A DNA stretch of 7,287 nt. It comes from QQUD01 sp039029915 (GTDB lineage Bacteria; Chloroflexota; Anaerolineae; Promineifilales; Promineifilaceae). Below the pieces are notes generated by a model. It was not told the DNA's origin. It did not search any database and worked only from the letters and a program-made list of their open reading frames with translations. Of this stretch, positions 1 through 5,814 are shown in pieces; the first letter of the stretch is position 1; each line of letters begins with the position of its first letter. The stretch is taken from contig JBCCFD010000413.1 in the NCBI GenBank assembly GCA_039029915.1, positions 1 through 7,287 on the forward strand. Direction: 5' to 3'. Position numbers and translations under genes: made by a program.

Positions 1-273
1 AAACGGCCGTTTATCAACAAAATGGGTCGCCTCTTTGGTTCCTCTCGCTATATGTCACCCGAAGAGTTTGAACTTGGGGCTACGATTGATCAGCGAAGCA
101 CAGTGTTTACGATGGGCAGAACGGCCGTTAACCTTTTAAGTGATGGGACGCTAAACCATGAGCTGTTTAGAGGCAGTTCAACACGCTTTGAAGTTATCCA
201 AAAAGCGTGCCAACCTAATCCCGAAGATCGTTTTCAATCATTGCAGGATTTCGTTGAAGCATGGAACCATTAA
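1..273 (+). CDS. Serine/threonine protein kinase, C-terminal fragment
   Basis: The reading frame is open from base 1, so the gene begins upstream and only its last 90 residues are visible. They cover the end of the activation segment and the C-lobe of a eukaryote-like (Hanks-type) protein kinase. YMSPEE stands for the APE motif of subdomain VIII, IDQRSTVFTMG for subdomain IX, and CQPNPEDRFQS for subdomain XI with its conserved Arg. The catalytic HRD and DFG motifs would lie off the left edge, so activity cannot be judged. The normally invariant Asp of subdomain IX (RSD-V-x-x-x-G) is Thr here. The protein ends right after the kinase fold (FVEAWNH), with no C-terminal sensor or membrane segment. 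An ATG at 22 is internal and not the real start. Substrates are unknown. The next gene is on the same strand but separated by two hairpins, so it is probably transcribed separately. Confidence 0.85.
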   Translation, partial: KRPFINKMGRLFGSSRYMSPEEFELGATIDQRSTVFTMGRTAVNLLSDGTLNHELFRGSSTRFEVIQKACQPNPEDRFQSLQDFVEAWNH

Positions 274-346
274 AACATAGACCTACCCTAATTGCTAATG
301 GGTATGGTTCATTTTAGCCTCATTTATGGGGTGGCCTCTTTTGGGC

Positions 347-366
347 GGCGGTGATTAATCACCGCC
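347..366. repeat. Perfect 20-bp palindrome
   Basis: GGCGGTGATT (347-356) is followed directly by its exact reverse complement AATCACCGCC (357-366), with no loop. A longer imperfect version with a 3-base bulge extends the pairing to TTTGGGCGG (340-348) against CCGCCCAAA (362-370). It could be part of a bidirectional terminator, a cruciform or a dimeric-protein operator. No U-run follows it directly on the plus strand. Confidence 0.55.
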
Positions 367-378
367 CAAACGCGAAGC

Positions 379-398
379 GCTAGATAAATCTAGCTTTT
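379..398 (+). terminator. Possible Rho-independent terminator after the kinase gene
   Basis: GCTAGA (379-384), loop TAAA, TCTAGC (389-394), then TTTT (395-398). A 6-bp stem followed by a short T-run 105 bases after the kinase stop suits termination of kinase transcription. The stem is modest and the T-tract short, so this is a weak to moderate call. It sits just downstream of the larger palindrome and the two may act together. Confidence 0.45.
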
Positions 399-567
399 CA
401 ACTCATTTAAAACACACCTATCCCACTTACCAATGAATATGTTTCTGACTTAATAGGTTTTAGAGCGTTTGGTATCGTTTATTGATGATGTAGACGGGCA
501 ATGGACGCCAAAAATACGACACAAAGCAACAAACAATTTAAGCTGAAATACTGAAATGATATTAAAT

Positions 568-573
568 AGGAAG
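568..573 (+). promoter_or_regulatory. Ribosome binding site that decides the ubiquitin-like start
   Basis: AGGAAG lies 6 bases upstream of the ATG at 580. An in-frame ATG at 556 would add eight residues (MILNRKKK) but has no Shine-Dalgarno sequence, and the extra residues precede the first strand of the fold. The start at 580 is therefore preferred. Confidence 0.7.
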
Positions 574-579
574 AAAAAA

Positions 580-816
580 ATGAAAATCCAACTCAAATAC
601 AAAGACCAATTCAATGAACACATCGAGCTAGACGGTGACATGAAAGTACGGGCTGTGACCGAGCGGTTTATCAAACAGCTTGGTGTCAATAAGGACCACA
701 GACTGTTCAAAAATGGCAAAGGGTTGGCTGCCAATCAAACCTTGATTAAGGCAGGCGTGGTATCAGGGGATAAATTGGAATTAATGTCAGCAGGTATGGG
801 GGGGACAAACGTTTAA
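580..816 (+). CDS. Ubiquitin-fold (EsaB/YukD-like) small protein with C-terminal Gly-Gly
   Basis: A 78-residue protein that reads as a compact beta-grasp domain. Strand 1 is about residues 1-8 (MKIQLKYK), strand 2 about 11-19 (FNEHIELDG), helix about 22-36 (KVRAVTERFIKQLGV), then RLFKNGK (41-47), ANQTLIKAGV (51-60) and final strand SGDKLELMS (62-70). The NGK..L...QTL..AGV..GD.LELM pattern is typical of ubiquitin and of bacterial EsaB/YukD ubiquitin-like proteins. The tail is AGMGGTNV, with Gly74-Gly75 followed by three residues. This resembles a ubiquitin-like precursor needing trimming, whereas EsaB/YukD proteins end near the last strand without Gly-Gly. No E1, E2, JAB protease or type VII secretion gene is in the window, so conjugation is only a hypothesis. 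The upstream neighbour is a Ser/Thr kinase. The stop lies 3 bases from the stop of the convergent CYTH gene. The fold call is firm; the function is open. Confidence 0.75.
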   Translation: MKIQLKYKDQFNEHIELDGDMKVRAVTERFIKQLGVNKDHRLFKNGKGLAANQTLIKAGVVSGDKLELMSAGMGGTNV

Positions 817-819
817 ACA

Positions 820-1419
820 TCACTCGCTCAAAACAGAGTCAACTGAAAGCCCCATTCCTTCAAAATTTGCAAACGTTAAATCATCAAAAGGCAGATTATG
901 CTTGGCCTTCATCTGTGCCATGAGGCTGAGGTAATTGGTGAGTATGCGCTGGGACCAGTCGAGGCTGAGGGTAGAAACGGCCGTTTTGATCCCAGCCTCG
1001 GTCCCTTCTAGCTCCACAAAGTTGCCAAACGGCATTTCGTCGAGTACAACCTCGACATCATCCAGTTGAAGGGTTTCGCGGTACTTTTCGTAGACCTGCA
1101 TGGGGGCAAAGCCGAGACGTTCAAAGATAACGGCCGTTTTGTCAAAATCACTGACTTCAATCTCAAACTCTTCGCGCACTTTGGCTTCGCTGGTGGCTTG
1201 TTCTGCGGCTGGGCCTTTGAAGGTGACTTTAACGGCCGTGTCCTGCCGCAAGCGCAGCAGCTCCAGCCGATGTCTCAACGCCTCATCCGGTGTATCAAAA
1301 CGCACATTCCGTTCATACACCCGCGCTTTCTTAATAACACCACCAGCAGCCAGCACTCGCTCACGAAAATCCGCCAAATCCGTGACAAAAAACTTAACTT
1401 CAACTTCAAGATTGCTCAT
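820..1419 (-). CDS. CYTH-domain protein (class IV adenylate cyclase / triphosphatase-like)
   Basis: A 199-residue triphosphate-tunnel (CYTH) protein. The N-terminal signature ExExK is present as EVEVK (residues 5-9). Other tunnel residues are recognisable: R56 and R58 (LLRLR), K64 and K68 (KVTFKGP), the acidic strand REEFEIE (82-88), K112 and R114 (YEKYRE), D127 (VVLDE) and E136/E138 (FVELEG). All lobes of the family appear intact, so it is probably a metal-dependent enzyme acting on a triphosphate: adenylate cyclase (CyaB-like), thiamine triphosphatase or inorganic triphosphatase. These cannot be told apart by sequence alone. A TTG-initiated extension to 1488 exists, but it would translate repetitive spacer DNA, and the signature begins right after the ATG at 1417-1419. 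No clear Shine-Dalgarno precedes that ATG; a pyrimidine-rich stretch does. Three ACGGCCGT palindromes fall inside the gene, each read as Thr-Ala-Val. Confidence 0.85.
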   Translation of the reverse strand: MSNLEVEVKFFVTDLADFRERVLAAGGVIKKARVYERNVRFDTPDEALRHRLELLRLRQDTAVKVTFKGPAAEQATSEAKVREEFEIEVSDFDKTAVIFERLGFAPMQVYEKYRETLQLDDVEVVLDEMPFGNFVELEGTEAGIKTAVSTLSLDWSQRILTNYLSLMAQMKAKHNLPFDDLTFANFEGMGLSVDSVLSE

Positions 1420-1603
1420 ACGATTTGTGCAAGAAGAGAGAAAAGAGAAGAGGGGGTCACGAAGTGACAGGGTGACGAGGTGACTCAATTACCTAATTAC
1501 CTAACGAACCAACCCGTCGAGATTGCTCAAGACAGCTCTCTTAATCTCTAAATCTCCCGATTACCTAATCTCTAATTACCCTCTCTATCTCTCGCTCAAT
1601 CCT
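1420..1603. repeat. Spacer made of several short-period tandem repeats
   Basis: No gene is seen here. The spacer is almost entirely degenerate repeats. There is a purine run at 1431-1456; GTGAC three times at 8-base spacing (1464, 1472, 1480), with the first copy forming a small hairpin with GTCAC at 1456-1460; ATTACCTA twice (1488-1503); and five degenerate octamers of the CTCTAAAT type (1538-1577). No recognisable terminator for the carboxylase operon and no promoter for the CYTH gene can be picked out. It is unclear whether the CYTH gene is co-transcribed with the operon. Confidence 0.65.
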
Positions 1604-2113
1604 CTAGCTTTCTTCCTCATCCCCAATAATCGCCAGCACCTGATCTTTTTCAACGCTGGTGCCGGGCGTGACGGCAACACGAGTCACAATGCCGCCGCGG
1701 GGGGCGCGGAGTTCATTTTCCATCTTCATCGATTCAAGGATAATGATTTGGTCCCCTTTCTCAACAACTTGTCCGACTTCTGCCGGAGTCGCGATAACAA
1801 TACCGGGCATCGGTGATTTGATGACCAGCTCGCCACCAGAATCGGCCGTTTCGCCCCGCGCTTCCGCCAATCGACGCGTTCGCTCATCCTGTACCTTCAC
1901 AGAATAAAGCTCACCCTTAATCAAAACAGACGTTGCTTCATCTTCTTCCTCAACGACTGCCTCAATGGAGCGATTATTGATCAGGAGTGAGAACATGCCC
2001 CGTTCTGCTAAATCCATAAAATCAACGTGATAAGTCTCATCACCAACAGAGATCGTCTCTTTGCCAATGTCAATGATATATTCTTCACCTTCAATTGTTG
2101 CAAAATATCTCAT
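1604..2113 (-). CDS. Acyl-CoA carboxylase biotin carboxyl carrier protein
   Basis: A 169-residue biotin carrier subunit. The C-terminal biotinyl domain (about 95-169) begins with IKSPMPGIV and carries ESMKMEN with the biotin-accepting lysine at K130, 39 residues from the end as expected. It ends in a standard hammerhead (VEKDQVLAIIG). ESMKM marks a biotinyl rather than a lipoyl domain. The N-terminal part (1-85: EYIIDIG, INNRSIEAVVEE, GELYSVKVQDERTR) resembles the BT-type scaffold joining carrier and carboxylase in propionyl-CoA carboxylase alpha chains, so this looks like the detached tail of a PccA-type protein rather than a classic AccB. It starts 4 bases after the biotin carboxylase stop, implying translational coupling. 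It is the last gene of the CT-BC-BCCP operon. An accB-type symbol would be loose. Confidence 0.9.
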   Translation of the reverse strand: MRYFATIEGEEYIIDIGKETISVGDETYHVDFMDLAERGMFSLLINNRSIEAVVEEEDEATSVLIKGELYSVKVQDERTRRLAEARGETADSGGELVIKSPMPGIVIATPAEVGQVVEKGDQIIILESMKMENELRAPRGGIVTRVAVTPGTSVEKDQVLAIIGDEEES

Positions 2114-2117
2114 AGCC

Positions 2118-3638
2118 TTATCTCCTCAACCGTTCCCAGCGACTGTACCATTTCCAGTTGGATGTATCTCGCTCACCGGGGGCCACAATTTGGCTTGCTT
2201 TTTGACTTTGGCGATGAGCTACTAAGGCTGCCACAATCGCTGCTTCAAGCTGATGGTCTGCCTCTTTTTGGTCCATACTAAACTTCTCTTCCACAAAATT
2301 GGTGTCAAACTGGGCCGTGTGGAAACGATGGCTTTCCATCATATGTTGATGGAATGGAATGTTCGTCTTCACCCCCATAATGCGATACTCATCAAGGGCG
2401 CGACGCATTCGCAAAATAGCTTCACCGCGCGTTTCGCCATAACAAATTAGCTTACTAATCATCGAATCATAGTAAGGAGATACGGTATAGCCGGGAAACA
2501 CGCCTGAATCGACCCGAACACCGGGGCCTGTTGGGACACGACTTGTCGTAATCGTACCTGTTGAGGGCAAGTAGTTGTTATACGGGTCTTCCGCATTGAT
2601 GCGGCACTCAATCGCCCAGCCGGTCATCGTGACATCTTCTTGAGTCAATCTCAGCTTACGACCGCGCGCCACGCGGAGCTGCTCTTGAACAATATCGACA
2701 CCTGTTACTAATTCAGTCACGGGATGCTCAACTTGAAGCCGTGTATTCATTTCCAAAAAGTAAAAGTTCTTATCCTTGTCCATCAAAAATTCGATGGTGC
2801 CGGCGTTGACATAATCAACGGCCTTGGCCGCTGCCACGGCGACTGCTCCCATTCGTTGACGCAACTCTTCATCGACAACGTGGGAGGGGCATTCTTCAAT
2901 GACTTTTTGATGACGTCGCTGCAGGGAGCATTCACGCTCGCCCAAATGGAGCACAGTGCCGTGGGCATCGGCTAAGAGCTGAATTTCGATGTGTCGTCCT
3001 TCGGTAATCAGTTTTTCGATATAAACGGTGTCATCACCAAAAGCAGAGGCTGCTTCCCGCTTAGCACCAGCAATCGCATTTTCTAGCTCTGACGCTTCAA
3101 AAACGGGTCGCATCCCCTTACCACCGCCCCCAGCAGATGCTTTAACCAGCAGGGGGAAGCCAATTTTGTGTGCCTCAGTCAGTAGCTCTTTATCCGTTAA
3201 GCCGGGTTCGGTGCCGGGAACAACAGGAACACCTGCCGCAATGACTGTTTCACGAGCCCGCAGCTTGTCACCCATGACGGCAATCGCGTGAGCTGGAGGG
3301 CCTACAAAAACGATATCATTATCAACACACGCCTGAGCAAATTCTGCCCGTTCAGCCAAAAAACCATAGCCGGGGTGAATCGCTTCCGCCCCAGATTTTT
3401 TGGCGATCTCTATAATCTTGTCAATACGTAAGTAGCTTTCACGTGAGGGTGAAGGGCCCACATAGTACGCTTCATTGGCAAAACGCACGTGCAAAGCGTC
3501 ACGATCGGCATCTGAGTAAATAGCGACCGTTTGAATACCTAATGCTTTGCAAGCCCGCAAAATACGCAGAGCAATTTCCCCTCGATTGGCGATGAGGAGC
3601 TTGTCAAATTTTCTAGTTAATAATCCGTCTTCTCGCAT
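2118..3638 (-). CDS. accC: Acyl-CoA carboxylase, biotin carboxylase subunit
   Basis: A 506-residue ATP-grasp enzyme that carboxylates the biotin of the carrier protein using ATP and bicarbonate. The N-terminal domain opens with FDKLLIANRGEIALRIL (11-27). MGDK holds K125, and the glycine-rich ATP loop is KASAGGGGKGM (166-176). H216 (RHIEIQ), E283, and EMNTRLQVEH (296-305) with E296, N298, R300 and E304 supply the metal and bicarbonate sites. R346 (ECRINAEDP) completes the catalytic set. All catalytic residues known from E. coli AccC have counterparts. It is about 55 residues longer than AccC; the extra C-terminal part (about 455-506) is helical, then ends SNWKWYSRWERLRR, as in PccA-like proteins whose carrier has been split off. 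The ATG at 3638 is the only plausible start, since FDKLLIANRG follows ten residues later, but it has no visible Shine-Dalgarno. It lies 83 bases after the carboxyltransferase gene and 4 bases before the carrier gene. Confidence 0.95.
   Translation of the reverse strand: MREDGLLTRKFDKLLIANRGEIALRILRACKALGIQTVAIYSDADRDALHVRFANEAYYVGPSPSRESYLRIDKIIEIAKKSGAEAIHPGYGFLAERAEFAQACVDNDIVFVGPPAHAIAVMGDKLRARETVIAAGVPVVPGTEPGLTDKELLTEAHKIGFPLLVKASAGGGGKGMRPVFEASELENAIAGAKREAASAFGDDTVYIEKLITEGRHIEIQLLADAHGTVLHLGERECSLQRRHQKVIEECPSHVVDEELRQRMGAVAVAAAKAVDYVNAGTIEFLMDKDKNFYFLEMNTRLQVEHPVTELVTGVDIVQEQLRVARGRKLRLTQEDVTMTGWAIECRINAEDPYNNYLPSTGTITTSRVPTGPGVRVDSGVFPGYTVSPYYDSMISKLICYGETRGEAILRMRRALDEYRIMGVKTNIPFHQHMMESHRFHTAQFDTNFVEEKFSMDQKEADHQLEAAIVAALVAHRQSQKASQIVAPGERDTSNWKWYSRWERLRR
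2122..2127 (-). promoter_or_regulatory. Ribosome binding site of the carrier-protein gene
   Basis: On the minus strand GAGGAG sits 8 bases before the ATG at 2113-2111, inside the final codons of the biotin carboxylase gene. This strong site overlapping the upstream reading frame fits coupled translation of carboxylase and carrier. Confidence 0.7.
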
Positions 3639-3643
3639 AATAA

Positions 3644-3678
3644 TTTACGATTTACGATTTGCGATTTACGATTTACGA
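3644..3678. repeat. Heptanucleotide tandem repeat (TTTACGA x5)
   Basis: Five consecutive 7-base units: TTTACGA (3644, 3651), TTTGCGA (3658), TTTACGA (3665, 3672). Two inverted single copies, TCGTAAA, follow at 3693 and 3714. The array fills the short gap between carboxyltransferase and biotin carboxylase genes, right in front of the carboxylase start, where a leader or ribosome binding site would be expected. Confidence 0.8.
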
Positions 3679-3700
3679 TTGCATTTGAGCAATCGTAAAT
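3671..3700. repeat. 12-bp inverted repeat inside the carboxylase operon
   Basis: ATTTACGATTGC (3671-3682) and GCAATCGTAAAT (3689-3700) pair perfectly over 12 bp around a 6-base loop. On the minus-strand mRNA the hairpin lies just after the carboxyltransferase stop and 33 bases before the biotin carboxylase start. No U-run follows it, so it is more likely a processing, stability or attenuation element, or a by-product of the local repeats, than a terminator. Confidence 0.6.
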
Positions 3701-3721
3701 TTGAAATCAAAAATCGTAAAT

Positions 3722-5266
3722 TTATAGGGGCATATTGCCGTGTTTTTTAGGTGGGTTTTCGTCACGTTTGTTTTGGAGCATGTGGAGGGCATTGATGAGC
3801 CGTGGTCGCGTTTCTGCCGGTTCGACCACGTCATCGATGTAGCCTCGTTGAGCGGCAATGTAAGGGTTGGCGAATAGCTCCCGATACTCTTCAACAAGCT
3901 CTGCTTTTTTTGCGACTGGATCATCTGCTTCGGCAATTTCGCGGCGGTGGATGATGTTTACTGCGCCGTCCGGCCCCATCACGGCAATTTCGGCCATTGG
4001 CCAAGCAATATTTAGATCAGCGCGGATGTGCTTGCTGTTCATCACGCAATAGGCACCGCCATACGCTTTACGGGTAACGACGGTGATTTTGGGTACGGTC
4101 GCTTCACAGAATGCATAAAGCAGCTTCGCGCCGTGCCGGATAATCCCGTTGTGCTCTTGGTCCAGACCCGGTAAAAAGCCTGGTACATCTTCAAAAACAA
4201 TAAGGGGGATGTTGAAGCAATCACAGAAGCGCACAAAGCGAGCCGCTTTTTCACGCGCGTTGATATCAAGTACGCCGGCCAGCACCATCGGCTGATTGGC
4301 CACAATGCCGACGCTATAGCCACCGAGTCTAGCAACGCCAACGACGATGTTTTCGGCATAATGCTGTTGCGTTTCATAGAATTCGCCATCATCGACGATT
4401 AGCTTGATTGCTTCTTTGATATCGTATGGTTTGTTGGGGTTGTCAGGAACGAGGGTGTTGAGGGCTGGTTCGGTGCGGAGATCGTCATCTTTGCTAGCTT
4501 GAAAGGGGGGATCTTCCATGTTGTTTGAAGGAAGATAGCTCATCATTTCACGAATGAGGAAGAGGCAATCTTCTTCAGACTCAGCCGCCATGTGAGCCAC
4601 ACCACTGGTGCTGTTGTGGGTCATTGCACCGCCGAGCTCCTCAAAGGAAACTTCTTCGCCCGTGACGGCTTTGACTACTTCAGGCCCTGTAATGAACATA
4701 TGGCTGGTGTTTTTGACCATGAAGATGAAGTCAGTGAGCGCGGGGGAGTAGACTGCGCCGCCGGCGCAGGGGCCCATGATGGCGCTGATTTGAGGCACCA
4801 CGCCAGAGGCCAATGTGTTGCGCAGGAAGATGTCTGAAAACCCACCAAGACTGACAACCCCCTCTTGGATGCGTGCCCCACCAGAGTCGTTGATCCCAAT
4901 GATGGGGGCGCCGTTGCGGGTCGCCATCTCCATCACTTTACATATTTTTTCGGCGTGCACCTGGCTGAGACTGCCGCCAAAGACGGTGAAATCTTGACTG
5001 TAGACGTAGACAAGACGGCCGTTTATCGTGCCCCATCCGGTTACCACACTATCCCCAAGAAATTTTTTGTCGCCCATGCCAAAGTTTTGTTCACGATGAA
5101 CGACTAGAGCATCAATTTCGCGGAATGTGCCGCGATCGAGCAAAAGGTCAATGCGTTCTCGTGCCGTCATTTTACCTGCAGCACGCTGTTTTTCGATTCT
5201 TGCTTCCCCACCACCTTTTTGTGATTGGGCTTTGAGTTGGTTGAGTTTTTCGATTTTTGAATCCAT
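3722..5266 (-). CDS. Acyl-CoA carboxylase carboxyltransferase subunit (PccB/MmdA-like)
   Basis: A 514-residue single-chain carboxyltransferase with fused N and C crotonase-like halves. It moves the carboxyl group from carboxybiotin to an acyl-CoA, giving malonyl- or methylmalonyl-CoA. Family landmarks: GKMTARERIDLLLD (31-44), DSGGARIQEGV (127-137), the N-half oxyanion loop GPCAGGAVYSPALTDF (165-180), FITGPEVVKAVTGEE (191-205), VFEDVPGFLPG (357-367) and the C-half oxyanion loop RKAYGGAY (399-406). Length matches propionyl-CoA carboxylase beta chains. The residue after AYGGAY, Asp in known propionyl-CoA carboxylases and a reported substrate-specificity determinant (Asp422 of Streptomyces PccB), is Cys407, so acetyl-CoA or mixed use is possible. 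MmdA-type decarboxylases share the fold, but no membrane beta subunit is seen and a biotin carboxylase follows, favouring a carboxylase. It is the first gene of the operon; a weak AGAAG lies about 7 bases before the ATG. Confidence 0.93.
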   Translation of the reverse strand: MDSKIEKLNQLKAQSQKGGGEARIEKQRAAGKMTARERIDLLLDRGTFREIDALVVHREQNFGMGDKKFLGDSVVTGWGTINGRLVYVYSQDFTVFGGSLSQVHAEKICKVMEMATRNGAPIIGINDSGGARIQEGVVSLGGFSDIFLRNTLASGVVPQISAIMGPCAGGAVYSPALTDFIFMVKNTSHMFITGPEVVKAVTGEEVSFEELGGAMTHNSTSGVAHMAAESEEDCLFLIREMMSYLPSNNMEDPPFQASKDDDLRTEPALNTLVPDNPNKPYDIKEAIKLIVDDGEFYETQQHYAENIVVGVARLGGYSVGIVANQPMVLAGVLDINAREKAARFVRFCDCFNIPLIVFEDVPGFLPGLDQEHNGIIRHGAKLLYAFCEATVPKITVVTRKAYGGAYCVMNSKHIRADLNIAWPMAEIAVMGPDGAVNIIHRREIAEADDPVAKKAELVEEYRELFANPYIAAQRGYIDDVVEPAETRPRLINALHMLQNKRDENPPKKHGNMPL

Positions 5267-5280
5267 AAATATCTTCTAAG

Positions 5281-5348
5281 GATGAAGGGTGAGGGATGAA
5301 GGATGAATGGTTTACACACACTGCCCTCTGCCTTCCGCCTTCTGCCTT
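5281..5348. repeat. Two unrelated heptanucleotide repeat blocks upstream of the carboxylase operon
   Basis: Block one is GATGAAG, GGTGAGG, GATGAAG, GATGAAT (5281-5308). Block two is CTGCCCT, CTGCCTT, CCGCCTT, CTGCCTT (5321-5348). Both have a period of exactly 7 but different sequences. They fill most of the 104-base gap between the membrane protein and the carboxyltransferase genes; I see no convincing promoter or terminator in the remainder. Confidence 0.75.
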
Positions 5349-5370
5349 TTATCTCTCCTTCATTTATGAT

Positions 5371-5814
5371 TTAGAGTACTCTCTTTATTCTCCACGTAAG
5401 CCAAAAATTTAAGCCAATAATTAAGATGTAGCCCATAATGGTTGATATCCAAAATGTTGGGTTTCTGAGATTTTGGTTAACGAACAGCTGGATACAAATT
5501 GAATAGATGACAAAAAGTATAATGATGAGCGGTGTGCGCCTGAGTAGGGTGAAGTTTTTTCGTTGGGCGGTAACGGCCGTTGCTAAAAAAAGCCCGCTCC
5601 ACAGCAGAGCGCCAATACTTAAAAACCGTAAATTAATGAGCACATCGTAACTTTCTAAGAGGCTTGACTGCTGCCAAAGCAATATCCCTCTCAACAGTTG
5701 CCATCCTCCTATCAAAAACACCTCAACCTTTAGGAGAGTTACGATGAGTGGCATTTTATTAATAGATGAGGTGGGCATGAGTGGAATTGTAGCTGAAATA
5801 ACGTCGGGATTCAT
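5371..5814 (-). CDS. Small four-helix membrane protein of unknown function
   Basis: Not assigned to a named family. Taking the ATG at 5814, the 147-residue product has four hydrophobic segments: about 21-47 (from MPLIVTLLKVEVFLIGG), 59-83 (INLRFLSIGALLWSGLFLA), 94-112 (PLIIILFVIYSICIQLFV) and 121-140 (FWISTIMGYILIIGLNFW). It ends in a basic tail, WRIKRVL, which may face the cytoplasm. The start is uncertain. Upstream in-frame ATGs at 5895 and 5970 would translate a pyrimidine-rich low-complexity stretch, and the second would overlap folB. Downstream ATGs at 5778 and 5754 would still keep all four helices. None has a clear Shine-Dalgarno. It precedes the carboxylase operon on the same strand, 104 bases away, so co-transcription is possible. 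One ACGGCCGT palindrome lies in helix 2. Confidence 0.6.
   Translation of the reverse strand: MNPDVISATIPLMPTSSINKMPLIVTLLKVEVFLIGGWQLLRGILLWQQSSLLESYDVLINLRFLSIGALLWSGLFLATAVTAQRKNFTLLRRTPLIIILFVIYSICIQLFVNQNLRNPTFWISTIMGYILIIGLNFWLTWRIKRVL

Larger units (their letters stand above)
274..567. other. Intergenic spacer between kinase and ubiquitin-like gene
   Basis: About 300 bases with no credible gene. The left half holds a weak inverted repeat (TACCC 284-288 with GGGTA 300-304) and the two hairpins listed separately. The right half (about 400-567) is AT-rich and presumably carries the promoter of the ubiquitin-like gene, but I cannot point to a convincing -35/-10 pair. An open frame on the opposite strand (734 to 450) is an antisense shadow of the downstream gene. 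Confidence 0.6.

Noticed and set aside
450..734. Minus-strand open frame opposite the ubiquitin-like gene
   Set aside because: Hydrophobic, compositionally odd product with no start signals; it is explained as the complement of the beta-grasp gene and its spacer.
1066..1483. Two overlapping plus-strand open frames opposite the CYTH gene
   Set aside because: No family resemblance or ribosome binding site; they are antisense shadows of a gene with a complete motif set.
1417..1488. N-terminal extension of the CYTH gene to a TTG at 1488
   Set aside because: The added 23 residues would translate period-8 repeats and a purine tract; the family signature starts four residues after the ATG at 1419.
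1700..1830. Lipoyl domain instead of biotinyl domain in the carrier protein
   Set aside because: The modified lysine sits in ESMKM, the biotinyl motif, and the gene directly follows a biotin carboxylase.
3671..3700. Rho-independent terminator between carboxyltransferase and carboxylase genes
   Set aside because: The stem has no following U-run on the transcribed strand and it would split a functionally complete operon.
3644..3720. CRISPR-like array or attachment site
   Set aside because: Units are 7 bases and contiguous with no spacers; this is a simple tandem repeat.
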